Assembly (NCBI RefSeq): GCF_900142175.1
Contig: NZ_FQZX01000002.1
Coordinates: forward strand, 164,987-228,986
From: Maribacter aquivivus
GTDB lineage: Bacteria > Bacteroidota > Bacteroidia > Flavobacteriales > Flavobacteriaceae
DNA length: 64,000 nucleotides
Reading direction: 5' to 3'
Part shown: positions 9,517 through 17,799 of the stretch, piece by piece
Layout of the letters: each line of letters opens with the position of its first letter
Position numbering within the stretch: the first letter of the stretch is position 1
Translations under genes and position numbers: made by a program
Notes under the pieces: generated by a model
Told to the model about the DNA's origin: nothing
Seen by the model: the letters and a program-made list of their open reading frames with translations, nothing else
Databases searched by the model: none

Positions 9517-9534
9517 GTTGTACAAGTTTACAAC
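9517..9534. promoter_or_regulatory. Inverted repeat in the rpoD leader
   Basis: GTTGTA (9517-9522) and TACAAC (9529-9534) are perfect 6-bp arms around a 6-bp spacer, 22 bp upstream of the rpoD start codon. The position suits an operator or a leader hairpin. No factor can be named. Confidence 0.35.
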
Positions 9535-9639
9535 ATACCGCTTTTTATCCGTATATCCTAATCAATTACACTATACTTCTACAGCATTTATTAGCTTTAA
9601 CAAAGATTTAAGCTTTTAGGACTTTCTTTCTGTAAAGCG

Positions 9640-9647
9640 TATTTTTG
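9640..9647 (+). promoter_or_regulatory. Candidate -7 element TATTTTTG for the DUF6155 operon
   Basis: TATTTTTG matches the Bacteroidetes -7 consensus TAnnTTTG and lies 20 bp before the ATG at 9668. No good TTG is found at the usual -33 distance, so the promoter is only half supported. Confidence 0.4.
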
Positions 9648-9667
9648 AATATAGACACTGAATTTTT

Positions 9668-10177
9668 ATGAGTAAACGGGCCTTAAAAACATACCTATCC
9701 AAGCTTCCAAAAAAGGCTTTGGAAGAACAAATAGTAGAGCTATACGAGAAATTTCCGACCGTAAAAACCTATTATGATTTTGCATTTAACCCTAAAGAAG
9801 ATAAATTGGTGCAAGATGCAAAAGCTAAAATATCTAACGAATATTTTCCGCTAAAGCGAAGAAGACCTAAAGCAAGACGTTCTGTTGCTCAAAAATTCTT
9901 AAAGCATTTTATTAAGTTGGGGGTTGACCCACATTTAATTGCTGATGTTATGTGCTATAATCTAGAAATTGCACAAACCTTTTCGATGGAGAAGAATGTT
10001 CCCGATTCCTTTTATAGAAGCATGCTAAATTCATTTAACGAGGTTATTCAATTTACTACCGTGCAGGGTGTCTTTCCTGAATTTAGAGAGCGAATTTTAA
10101 AAATATATACCGAAACACAAAATCAGAAATGGCTTTTTGAAGAAGAATTCTCAAAGGCATTGGACATTATAGATTAG
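9668..10177 (+). CDS. DUF6155 family protein
   Basis: This is a 169-residue all-helical, basic, cytoplasmic protein. The pattern (KLPKKALEEQIVELYEKFPTVKTYYDFAFNP near the start, a Lys/Arg cluster KRRRPKARRS near residue 63) matches the Bacteroidetes DUF6155 family as I remember it. The function of that family is not known. It lies divergent from rpoD and 3 bp upstream of a hydroxyacid dehydrogenase gene, so the two are probably co-transcribed. Confidence 0.75.
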   Translation: MSKRALKTYLSKLPKKALEEQIVELYEKFPTVKTYYDFAFNPKEDKLVQDAKAKISNEYFPLKRRRPKARRSVAQKFLKHFIKLGVDPHLIADVMCYNLEIAQTFSMEKNVPDSFYRSMLNSFNEVIQFTTVQGVFPEFRERILKIYTETQNQKWLFEEEFSKALDIID

Positions 10178-10180
10178 CAT

Positions 10181-11110
10181 ATGGCGATAGTAGTTATTAG
10201 ACAGGATAATAAAATAGAACTTTGGAAAAATGCCTTACAAAAGGCAGATAGCTCTTTAAAGGTGTATAGTTATTTAGAAGATCACCCAAAAGACGAAATA
10301 ACCATGGCGGTCATCTGGAAGCATCCTAAAGGTACACTTGCCAATTACCCTAATTTAAAATGTATTGCTTCTGCCGGTGCTGGGGTAGATTATATTTTTG
10401 AAGATGAAACACGTCCTAAGAACATTCCTATTACACGCATTGTAGATCCTTTTTTAGCAGGTGATATGTCTGAGCATGTACTAAGTGTTATTCTCGCTCA
10501 TCTAAAGAATTTAAACGTTTATAAATTAGACCAGGTTGCCAATGTATGGGAACCAAAGGAGTACTTAAGAATAAAAGATGTTACCGTAGGGATCCTAGGT
10601 CTTGGTGAATTGGGAGCACTTACAGCTACTGATCTTACCAGATTCGGATTCAAGGTACAAGGGTGGAGTAGGAGTAAGAAAAATATTAATGGTGTTAAGA
10701 CCTTTTCTGGTGCTGATGAACAACAAGAGTTCTTAAAAACTACCAATGTTTTAGTATGTTTATTACCATTAACTCCCGCAACCGAAGGTATTCTAAACAA
10801 AGAGCTATTGTCTCGACTTCCTAAAAATGCATATGTTATTAATGTTGCCCGTGGCGGCCATTTAGTGGACAAAGATTTAATTGAGTTATTAGATGCAGAC
10901 CATTTATCTGGGGCTTGTTTAGATGTATATCATACAGAACCATTACCTAAAACACACCCTTTTTGGAATCATAGAAAAGTGCATATGACTCCGCATTATG
11001 CCAGTGTTTCAGATACCAATTCTGTAATTCCGCAGATTGTTGAAAATTACAAAAGGTTAAACTCTGGAGAAAAACTGCAAAATTTGGTAGATTCTGACAG
11101 GGGCTACTAA
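10181..11110 (+). CDS. D-2-hydroxyacid dehydrogenase, glyoxylate/hydroxypyruvate reductase A type
   Basis: The protein has 309 residues, the usual length for GhrA-like enzymes. The NAD(P)-binding motif is GILGLGELGAL. Catalytic residues are visible as Arg in NVARGGHLVD, Glu in HTEPLP and His in HMTPHYAS. The family reduces glyoxylate or hydroxypyruvate, or oxidises D-2-hydroxyacids, with NAD(P)H. It is cytoplasmic and lies 3 bp after the DUF6155 gene. The substrate is not resolved by sequence alone. Confidence 0.88.
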   Translation: MAIVVIRQDNKIELWKNALQKADSSLKVYSYLEDHPKDEITMAVIWKHPKGTLANYPNLKCIASAGAGVDYIFEDETRPKNIPITRIVDPFLAGDMSEHVLSVILAHLKNLNVYKLDQVANVWEPKEYLRIKDVTVGILGLGELGALTATDLTRFGFKVQGWSRSKKNINGVKTFSGADEQQEFLKTTNVLVCLLPLTPATEGILNKELLSRLPKNAYVINVARGGHLVDKDLIELLDADHLSGACLDVYHTEPLPKTHPFWNHRKVHMTPHYASVSDTNSVIPQIVENYKRLNSGEKLQNLVDSDRGY

Positions 11111-11209
11111 TATTGTTTTTTTCAAGTTTTTTATTTCCTAGACCCATAAAAATCTCATAATTTTATAAGGTTTTTGCATTATTAACATAAATAAACGCCT
11201 ACAAACCTT

Positions 11210-12721
11210 TTGAAGCTACATAACGATACTACTGAGAAGACCCTGTACGATTATCAAGAGGAGGATCTACATTCCATTTTTAAATATTTAGATGAGAATG
11301 GCGATAATTCTAATTTGTTATACCAATTGCCTACCGGTGGTGGTAAAACTGTAGTATTTTCTGAAATTGCCAAGCGCTACATTGCAAGAACTAATAAAAA
11401 GGTAATTGTACTTACACATCGTATAGAGTTAAGTCAGCAGACGTCTAGAATGTTGAACGGCTTCGGTGTTAAGAATAAAATCATAAATAGCGAAGTAAAA
11501 GAGTGGCAAGATCAAGATGAGTTTATGTGTTTTGTGGCCATGGTAGAAACGCTGAACAATCGTTTACAAGAAGAGAAAATCGAGATTAATAATATCGGAC
11601 TCGTTATTATTGATGAAGCGCATTACAACTCGTTTCGTAAGCTCTTTAAATTCTTTGAAAACTCCGTTATTCTTGGGGTTACCGCTACTCCGTTAAGTTC
11701 TAATATTAAACTACCCATGAAAGACAACTATAAAAAGTTGATCGTGGGCGAGTCTATAGAATCGTTGATTCAGAAAAAGTTCTTGGCAAAGGCAAACATG
11801 TATAATTATGATGTTAGCCTACAGACCCTAAAACTTGGTATTAGCGGTGATTATACGGTAAAATCTTCTGATGAATTATATGGTAACCACAGCATGCTTA
11901 ACAAGCTTGTTTCTGCCTATAATGAAATAGGTAAAGGCACAAAGACCTTAATTTTCAATAATGGTATTAATACGTCCAGGTATGTTTGTGAGACTTTTAA
12001 AAAGGCAGGTTATAACATTCGCCATTTAGATAATAAGAATAATGCTACGGAGCGAAAAGAGATACTAAAATGGTTTAAAGAAACGCCCGATGCTATTTTG
12101 ACATCGGTAAGTATTTTGACTACGGGTTTTGATGAACCTAGTGTAGAGACTATTATATTGAACCGTGCTACACGTTCTTTAACGCTCTATTTTCAAATGA
12201 TCGGTCGTGGATCTAGATACCTACCTCATAAAGAAGAATTCAACGTTATTGATATGGGGAACAATGTTGCCCGTTTTGGATTATGGAATGCAGGTATCGA
12301 TTGGCAAGAAATCTTTCATTTTCCTGATTTCTATCTAGAGAACATTAAGAACGACGAAGAGATTGAACGGGAATTCGTTTACGAAATGCCGGCAGATCTT
12401 CGTGCTGAATTTGCTAAGTCTACAGACATTGACTTCGATATAAAAGCAGAATACAAAAAGAGTTTTGCTAACGGCGAAAAATCTAAATTGGTTCTTGAAA
12501 GAAGTATTCAGCAACATGCCAAAATATGTGTAGAGAATTCTGAAGATGTTTTTGATGCTCGTATTCTAGCCAAAAAATTAAAAGAGGAAATCAAATATCG
12601 TGTACGCCAATATTCGTATTGTATTATGAACAATACAAAGAATTACAAAGAATGGCTAGAAGAAGATTATGAGCGAAAATTGCGTTCTAAAATTTCTAAA
12701 ATGTTTGCGGCGAAAATGTAA
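11210..12721 (+). CDS. Superfamily 2 DEAD/DEAH-box helicase (SSL2/RAD25-like)
   Basis: The protein has 503 residues from a TTG start; no earlier in-frame ATG is available. Motif I is LPTGGGKTVVF, motif II is IIDEAHY, motif III is GVTATPL, and motif VI is QMIGRGSR, so both RecA-like domains are complete. The C-terminal 120 residues are charged and helical. Relatives are ATP-driven nucleic-acid translocases used in repair or restriction. No methylase or nuclease subunit lies beside it, so I do not call it a restriction enzyme. It stands alone. Confidence 0.88.
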   Translation: MKLHNDTTEKTLYDYQEEDLHSIFKYLDENGDNSNLLYQLPTGGGKTVVFSEIAKRYIARTNKKVIVLTHRIELSQQTSRMLNGFGVKNKIINSEVKEWQDQDEFMCFVAMVETLNNRLQEEKIEINNIGLVIIDEAHYNSFRKLFKFFENSVILGVTATPLSSNIKLPMKDNYKKLIVGESIESLIQKKFLAKANMYNYDVSLQTLKLGISGDYTVKSSDELYGNHSMLNKLVSAYNEIGKGTKTLIFNNGINTSRYVCETFKKAGYNIRHLDNKNNATERKEILKWFKETPDAILTSVSILTTGFDEPSVETIILNRATRSLTLYFQMIGRGSRYLPHKEEFNVIDMGNNVARFGLWNAGIDWQEIFHFPDFYLENIKNDEEIEREFVYEMPADLRAEFAKSTDIDFDIKAEYKKSFANGEKSKLVLERSIQQHAKICVENSEDVFDARILAKKLKEEIKYRVRQYSYCIMNNTKNYKEWLEEDYERKLRSKISKMFAAKM

Positions 12722-12885
12722 ATTTCTTAGAAGTTAGATATTCAGAATTATGCCAGGTCTCATTATCAATTCTATATTCTAAGTTGGTCATTATTAGCGG
12801 ATAGTCAAAAAGACTTCGTACGTTATTTATATCCACTTAAGTTATTTAAATTCAAGTGCTAGAACCACCAGAATTTATCCTTTTA

Positions 12886-15099
12886 ATGAAAAACCGCTTA
12901 TTCTCCCTCATATTACTTCTTACCCTTGTCTTTTATGCAATTGCCGGCTATCACTTTTTAACTGGTTGGCACCCCATTGTAATGATGCTTATAGCTATTC
13001 TTATAGGGGTGGTCATCAACTTAGTAGTTTATATAGTAATTAATTTTTTAGGGAAAGGAATCAGAAGTATTCCTCTGAAATCTATTACTGCTATTCTAAG
13101 CGGTATCGTAGTTTTTATCATTTTAAAATATTTCGGTTTCGGTTGGCCAACAATACTCTATAGCGGTATTGCTACAGTGGGTATATTATTATGTATTGCT
13201 ATTTATAGATTTCAATTAAAAAGGACCTTCTCATCAAACGTATTTTTAATTATCACGCTAATCGCTAGCGGTTATATCCTATTCATTTTGGCTGATAACG
13301 GCACTGATCCTTATGATAAGGAAGTACCTTTGGCTTTCTCTGAAAATGAAAACTTTTTACCTTCATCATTACCATTAGAAAACCCTGCTGCTGTTGGTAC
13401 TTATACTGTTAAAGCATTTACTTATGGTAGTGGAACCGATGAGCAACGAGCGGAGTTCTCTACAGGAGTCACCTATACAACCAATTCCGTAGATGGTACC
13501 TGGCTAATTCCCGATTGGAAAGACAAAAAGAAAAAATGGCGTGAACGTTACTGGGGTTTTGGTGCCGAGAACTTTCCTTTAAACGGTAGGGTATATATGC
13601 CCGAGGGCGATGGTCCATTTCCATTAACGCTTATTGTTCACGGCAACCATAGCATGATTGATTACTCTGATGATGGTTATGGCTATCTGGGCGAGCTTTT
13701 GGCAAGTAGGGGAATCATAACTGTTTCAGTCGATGAGAATTTTTTAAACGGTCATTGGTCCGGCGATTTTATGGGTAAAGAAATGCCTGCTCGTGCTTGG
13801 CTGCTTCTAAAACATTTAGAGCAGTGGAGAAACTGGAATGCTGAAGATGATCACGAGCTTGCACATAAAGTAGATATGGATAATATTATGCTCGTTGGGC
13901 ATTCTCGTGGTGGAGAGGCGGTTTCTATCGCTGCTGCTTATAATCCGTTACCCCATTTTCCTGATCAGGCGAAACAGAAATTCGATTTTAATTTTAATAT
14001 TAAAAGTGTCATTGCACTAGCGCCAACAGATTATAGGTATGATCGCAAGATCATACTCAACAACATTAATTTCCTTAGTATACAAGGTTCTTACGATTCA
14101 GATGAAGTTAGTTTTTGGGGCATGAGACCGTACCGCCGTTTGCAGTATACAGATACTATTAATCAATTTAAATCGGGCGTGTATATTCACCATGCAAATC
14201 ACGGTCAGTTTAATTCTACTTGGGGTAATTCAGATTTTGGCGCACCGGCAAAGTGGTTGTTAAACATAAATCCGTTATTGAAAGAAGAACAACAGCAAGA
14301 AGCTGCCAAGGTTTTTATTAGTGCATTTGCCGAAGCTACTTTGAAAGATAACCATGAAAATCGATCTATTTTCAAGAACGTTTCTGTAGCCAAACAATGG
14401 TTGCCTATAGAACATTATTTAACTTCTTTTGAGTCCTCTAATTTTCATACTATTGCCGATTTTGAGGAGGATTTAGATATTACTACAGCAAAAAATAATA
14501 CTCGTATTAGTACTAGCAACTTAGCTTTATGGAAAGAGCAATACTTGCCAACTCGTGATAAAGGCAGTCAAGAGAATAATGCTGTTATCTTAGGATGGGA
14601 TTATGAAAATACGATTAGTTCTTCGGATAAGGCAATATATGAAATGATGCTTTCTGCGGATGATTCCATTCCGTTTTCCCCTAATTCAAGTTTACAATTC
14701 ACCCTAGGATCAGGAAATCATGAATGGCTAGATATCAATTTAACAGAAGCCCAAAAGGAAGCTAAAAAAGATAAGGAAGAACGGGAAGTGCCACAATTAG
14801 ATTTCAGTATTCAACTTACCGATGCCGCGGGACAAATAAGTACTTTGAAAATAAGTGAGATTAAAGGCATAACGAAACCATTAAAAACTAGGTTTACCAA
14901 ATTCGCATTTTTAGATAAACAAATGATTGGTGCAGATTGGGAAGTACAATTACAGACCTACCATTTTCCTATAGAAACCTTCACCACTATAAACTCAGAG
15001 TTTAATATAGATGCCATAAGTTCCATAAAATTCATTTTTGATAAAACGAATTATGGGGTAGTGGTGCTTGATGAAATTGGGGTTTCGGGGGATGATTAG
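12886..15099 (+). CDS. Membrane-anchored alpha/beta hydrolase
   Basis: The protein has about 737 residues from the ATG at 12886. A GTG 30 nt upstream in the same frame is less likely because it would add residues before the natural MKNR membrane start. About five membrane helices fill residues 5-150. The following domain has the oxyanion strand LIVHGNHS, the nucleophile elbow VGHSRGGEA (Ser), an acidic residue after ALAPTDY, and His in HHANHGQFN. The fold is that of chlorophyllase/dienelactone-type hydrolases. A C-terminal beta-rich region of about 200 residues resembles a carbohydrate-binding or jelly-roll module. The substrate is unknown; an extracytoplasmic ester is likely. Confidence 0.8.
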   Translation: MKNRLFSLILLLTLVFYAIAGYHFLTGWHPIVMMLIAILIGVVINLVVYIVINFLGKGIRSIPLKSITAILSGIVVFIILKYFGFGWPTILYSGIATVGILLCIAIYRFQLKRTFSSNVFLIITLIASGYILFILADNGTDPYDKEVPLAFSENENFLPSSLPLENPAAVGTYTVKAFTYGSGTDEQRAEFSTGVTYTTNSVDGTWLIPDWKDKKKKWRERYWGFGAENFPLNGRVYMPEGDGPFPLTLIVHGNHSMIDYSDDGYGYLGELLASRGIITVSVDENFLNGHWSGDFMGKEMPARAWLLLKHLEQWRNWNAEDDHELAHKVDMDNIMLVGHSRGGEAVSIAAAYNPLPHFPDQAKQKFDFNFNIKSVIALAPTDYRYDRKIILNNINFLSIQGSYDSDEVSFWGMRPYRRLQYTDTINQFKSGVYIHHANHGQFNSTWGNSDFGAPAKWLLNINPLLKEEQQQEAAKVFISAFAEATLKDNHENRSIFKNVSVAKQWLPIEHYLTSFESSNFHTIADFEEDLDITTAKNNTRISTSNLALWKEQYLPTRDKGSQENNAVILGWDYENTISSSDKAIYEMMLSADDSIPFSPNSSLQFTLGSGNHEWLDINLTEAQKEAKKDKEEREVPQLDFSIQLTDAAGQISTLKISEIKGITKPLKTRFTKFAFLDKQMIGADWEVQLQTYHFPIETFTTINSEFNIDAISSIKFIFDKTNYGVVVLDEIGVSGDD

Positions 15100-15180
15100 T
15101 TGTTGGCTGTTGGCTCCAATTGCGAGCAAAGCTCGGCTATCTGTTTGTTTGGAACACCAAATGATTCTTTTAACTAGCAA

Positions 15181-15207
15181 GGGTCTTCGACTGCGCTCAG
15201 ACTGACA
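15181..15207. repeat. Dispersed intergenic repeat, intact copy
   Basis: The bases GGGTCTTCGACTGC followed directly by GCTCAGACTG recur at 28582-28627 with 19 extra bases in the middle. Both copies lie between genes. Similar short elements are common between genes of flavobacteria; the class is not identified here. Confidence 0.5.
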
Positions 15208-15212
15208 GTGTA

Positions 15213-15290
15213 GCTGAAAACTAAGACTGCCTACTGAAACTGATCACTGAAACTGCCTACTGATACTGAGAACTGCTAACTGAAAACTTG
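15213..15290. repeat. Degenerate tandem repeat of CTGAAACTG/CTACTGA units
   Basis: About ten imperfect 7-9 bp units built from CTGAAA, CTGATC and CTACTGA fill the stretch before the glycosyltransferase gene. They resemble an eroded version of the GGAAACT array after menB (50034-50102). They have no coding value. Confidence 0.55.
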
Positions 15291-15365
15291 CCAACTCACT
15301 GCCATTTCCCGTACTTTGTCCATAATATTTATAACTCAATACAGAACACCAATAACTAATCAACC

Positions 15366-16604
15366 TTGACCAACACAAAACAACTCCTCGTAATCGCTCT
15401 AGTTTGGCCAGAACCTGCTTCTACGGCTGCAGGTGTTCGTATGATGCAGTTATTAGACGTATTTCAAAAGCAGGGATATTCGATAACTGTTGCTTCTGCA
15501 GCTTCTAAATCAGATTTTTCGGCAGATGTTGAACTTTTAGGATACCACTCGCAGGATATTAAAATGAACGATAGTTCTTTTGATGTTTTTATTACCGAAT
15601 TGAATCCCGATGTGGTGTTGTTTGATCGGTTTTTGAGCGAAGAACAATTTGGATGGCGAGTGGCTGAAAACTGCCCAAATGTGTTACGAATTTTAGATAC
15701 CGAAGATTTACATAGTCTTCGTCATGTGCGAGAACTATGTTTTAAAAAAGAAATTCCGTTTACTACAGATGCTTGGTTAGCAGATGATAAAACCAAACGA
15801 GAAATTGCCAGTATTTATCGGTGCGACTTGTCTTTAATTATCTCTAGTTACGAATTAGAATTATTGACCGATGTTATCAAAATAGATAAAAGTCTATTGT
15901 TGTTACTTCCTTTTATGGTCGATGAAATTACCAATGAAACTACTTTGAAAACTTTTGAGGATAGAAAAGATTTTATATTCATAGGTGGCGGAAAACATGC
16001 GCCTAACATAGACGCGGTTAAATATTTAAAAACTACTATTTGGTCACAAATTCACACTCAATTACCAGAAGCCAAATTACATATTTATGGTGCGTATTTG
16101 CCACAGCAAATTTTAGAAATGAATAACCCTGCAACGGGATTTCTAGTACATGGCAGGGCAATAGATGTTGATGAAGTTATGAGTTCCGCTAAAGTGTGTT
16201 TAGCTCCGCTACGTTTTGGTGCAGGAATAAAAGGGAAACTACTTTCTGCCATGCAAAATGGTACGCCTAGTGTTACCACAACCATTGGTGCGGAAGGTAT
16301 GCACGGTATTTTAGAATGGAACGGTTATATAGAAGATGACCCTTCTAAATTTGCTAATGCCGCTGTACGTTTGTACTCAACGGAACCTGAATGGCAAAAT
16401 GCTCAAAAGCAAGGCAAAACTTTGATTAATACTTTATATGCTAAAAGCAGCTTAGAAAGTATTCTTATAGAAAAAATATACCAACTTCAAAAAGGGATGA
16501 AAACTCACAGAACACAGAACTTTACGGGAGCTTTATTGCAACATCAAACTATGACTGCTACCAAATTCATGAGTAAGTGGATTGAGGAGAAGAATAGGGG
16601 ATAG
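15366..16604 (+). CDS. GT-B fold glycosyltransferase (family 4-like)
   Basis: The protein has 412 residues from a TTG start; the only nearby ATG codons lie inside the first strand. The N-terminal half begins with a Rossmann strand and PEPASTAAGVRMMQL, and the C-terminal half holds the donor site FIGGGKHAPNIDAVKYL, FLVHGRAIDV, CLAPLRFGAGIKGKLLSAM and the Glu of TTIGAEGM, as in GT4 enzymes. It transfers a sugar from a nucleotide donor in the cytoplasm. It stands alone, so the acceptor is unknown. A fossil of its last 16 codons lies at 17705-17755. Confidence 0.87.
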   Translation: MTNTKQLLVIALVWPEPASTAAGVRMMQLLDVFQKQGYSITVASAASKSDFSADVELLGYHSQDIKMNDSSFDVFITELNPDVVLFDRFLSEEQFGWRVAENCPNVLRILDTEDLHSLRHVRELCFKKEIPFTTDAWLADDKTKREIASIYRCDLSLIISSYELELLTDVIKIDKSLLLLLPFMVDEITNETTLKTFEDRKDFIFIGGGKHAPNIDAVKYLKTTIWSQIHTQLPEAKLHIYGAYLPQQILEMNNPATGFLVHGRAIDVDEVMSSAKVCLAPLRFGAGIKGKLLSAMQNGTPSVTTTIGAEGMHGILEWNGYIEDDPSKFANAAVRLYSTEPEWQNAQKQGKTLINTLYAKSSLESILIEKIYQLQKGMKTHRTQNFTGALLQHQTMTATKFMSKWIEEKNRG

Positions 16605-16654
16605 TTGCTTAGTTTCTTTTTTAAACTAGTAAAATATGTTAACTAGCAGATTTA

Positions 16655-16662
16655 TATCTTTG
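16655..16662 (+). promoter_or_regulatory. Promoter -7 element TATCTTTG
   Basis: TATCTTTG matches TAnnTTTG exactly and lies 20 bp before the ATG of the hydroxyacid dehydrogenase gene. The -33 region has no clear TTG. Confidence 0.55.
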
Positions 16663-16682
16663 CACTAAATAATGAAACAAAT

Positions 16683-17564
16683 ATGAAAAACCCTACTATC
16701 GGATTTATAGGACTCGGCCTAATGGGCGCCAACATGGTTGAGAACCTACAAAAAAGAGGATTCCAACTAAATGTAATGGACCTTAACAAAGATGCAGTAG
16801 CAACTGTTATCGCTCGCGGTAATGCTAAAGAAGCTGCCTCTCCAAAAGAATTAGCAGAAAATAGCGACATTATCATGTTCTGTTTAACGACTTCTGCTGT
16901 TGTTGAAAAAATCGTTTACGGTGAAAATGGTATTCTTGCTGGAATTAAGGAAGGTTCCGTTTTAATCGACTTTGGAACATCGATTCCTGCATCTACACAA
17001 AAAATTGGTAAAGACCTTGCTGCAAAGGGCGCTGGTATGATCGATGCTCCGCTTGGTCGTACACCGGCTCACGCAAAAGACGGATTGCTAAACATAATGG
17101 CTGCTGGCGATAAAGATACCTTTGAGAAGGTAAAACCTATATTGGATCAACAAGGGGAACATGTATTTCATTTAGGACCTCTAGGTGCAGGGCACACTAC
17201 GAAGTTAATCAATAACTTTATGGGGATGACTACTGTTGTAGCTATGTCACAAGCTTTTGCAGCGGCTAAACTTGCTGGTGTAGACGGACAACAACTTTTC
17301 GATATTATGTCTTCTGGACCATCGAATTCGCCGTTTATGAAGTTTTGTAAAAACTACGCAGTTGATAATGTAAGTGATTTAGGTTTTTCTATTGCTAATG
17401 CTAATAAGGATCTTGGTTATTTTGTACAAATGATGGATGACCTAGGTACAGAATCTAAGGTTGCTTCTGCTACTTCTGCTAGCCTACAGGCTGCTTTTGA
17501 TGACGGTATGGCAAGTGCAAATGTCCCTGAAATCTTTGATTATTTCGTGAAGTTGAAGAAATAA
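16683..17564 (+). CDS. Beta-hydroxyacid dehydrogenase (3-hydroxyisobutyrate dehydrogenase/tartronate semialdehyde reductase type)
   Basis: The protein has 293 residues, the normal family length. The N-terminal Rossmann motif is GFIGLGLMGANMVENL. The substrate loop reads MIDAPLGRTPAHAKDGLLNIMAAG, and the catalytic Lys lies in GAGHTTKLINNFM. The C-terminal half is the all-helical dimerisation domain. It oxidises or reduces short beta-hydroxyacids with NAD(P). The Gly-Arg-Thr-Pro in place of the usual Ser-Gly-Gly-substrate loop makes the exact substrate uncertain. It has its own -7 element and a structured 3' end. Confidence 0.88.
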   Translation: MKNPTIGFIGLGLMGANMVENLQKRGFQLNVMDLNKDAVATVIARGNAKEAASPKELAENSDIIMFCLTTSAVVEKIVYGENGILAGIKEGSVLIDFGTSIPASTQKIGKDLAAKGAGMIDAPLGRTPAHAKDGLLNIMAAGDKDTFEKVKPILDQQGEHVFHLGPLGAGHTTKLINNFMGMTTVVAMSQAFAAAKLAGVDGQQLFDIMSSGPSNSPFMKFCKNYAVDNVSDLGFSIANANKDLGYFVQMMDDLGTESKVASATSASLQAAFDDGMASANVPEIFDYFVKLKK

Positions 17565-17584
17565 TAGATTTACTGATATTTTAA

Positions 17585-17675
17585 TTGTGTGATATCTTGC
17601 ACACAATATTAAAGCTAAGCTTTATGTGCAGACAAAGAAACTTTTAGTTTATGTCTGTTCACGAAGGTTAGCTTT
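17585..17675 (+). terminator. Structured 3' region with two hairpins
   Basis: TTGTGTG (17585-17591) pairs with CACACAA (17600-17606). Next, AAAGCTAA (17611-17618) pairs with TTAGCTTT (17668-17675) and encloses CAGACA (17629-17634)/TGTCTG (17652-17657). The outer stem is followed by a T-run, so it can end the dehydrogenase transcript, although the 49-nt interior is long for a plain terminator. Confidence 0.55.
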
Positions 17676-17704
17676 TTTTGTTTAAACCTTAATCCACAGT
17701 CCTA

Positions 17705-17755
17705 ACTGGTACTAAGTTTATAGATAAATGGATAGAGGAGGAGAATAGGGGGTAG
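17705..17755 (+). pseudogene. Fossil of the 3' end of the GT-B glycosyltransferase gene
   Basis: Read in frame, these bases give TGTKFIDKWIEEENRG and a TAG stop. The functional glycosyltransferase gene ending at 16604 finishes TATKFMSKWIEEKNRG and TAG. Twelve of 16 residues match, and the bases just before (STVL against HQTM) are also alignable. No more of the gene remains upstream, so this is the relic of a second copy. Confidence 0.7.
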
Positions 17756-17799
17756 GTTGGTGTTGTTTTGTTATTGCTTGTAGGTTTTGTGGTCTTTTT

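Noticed and set aside
11210..12721. Helicase as the R subunit of a restriction-modification system
   Set aside because: No methylase, specificity or nuclease gene is adjacent, and the length fits a stand-alone SF2 helicase.
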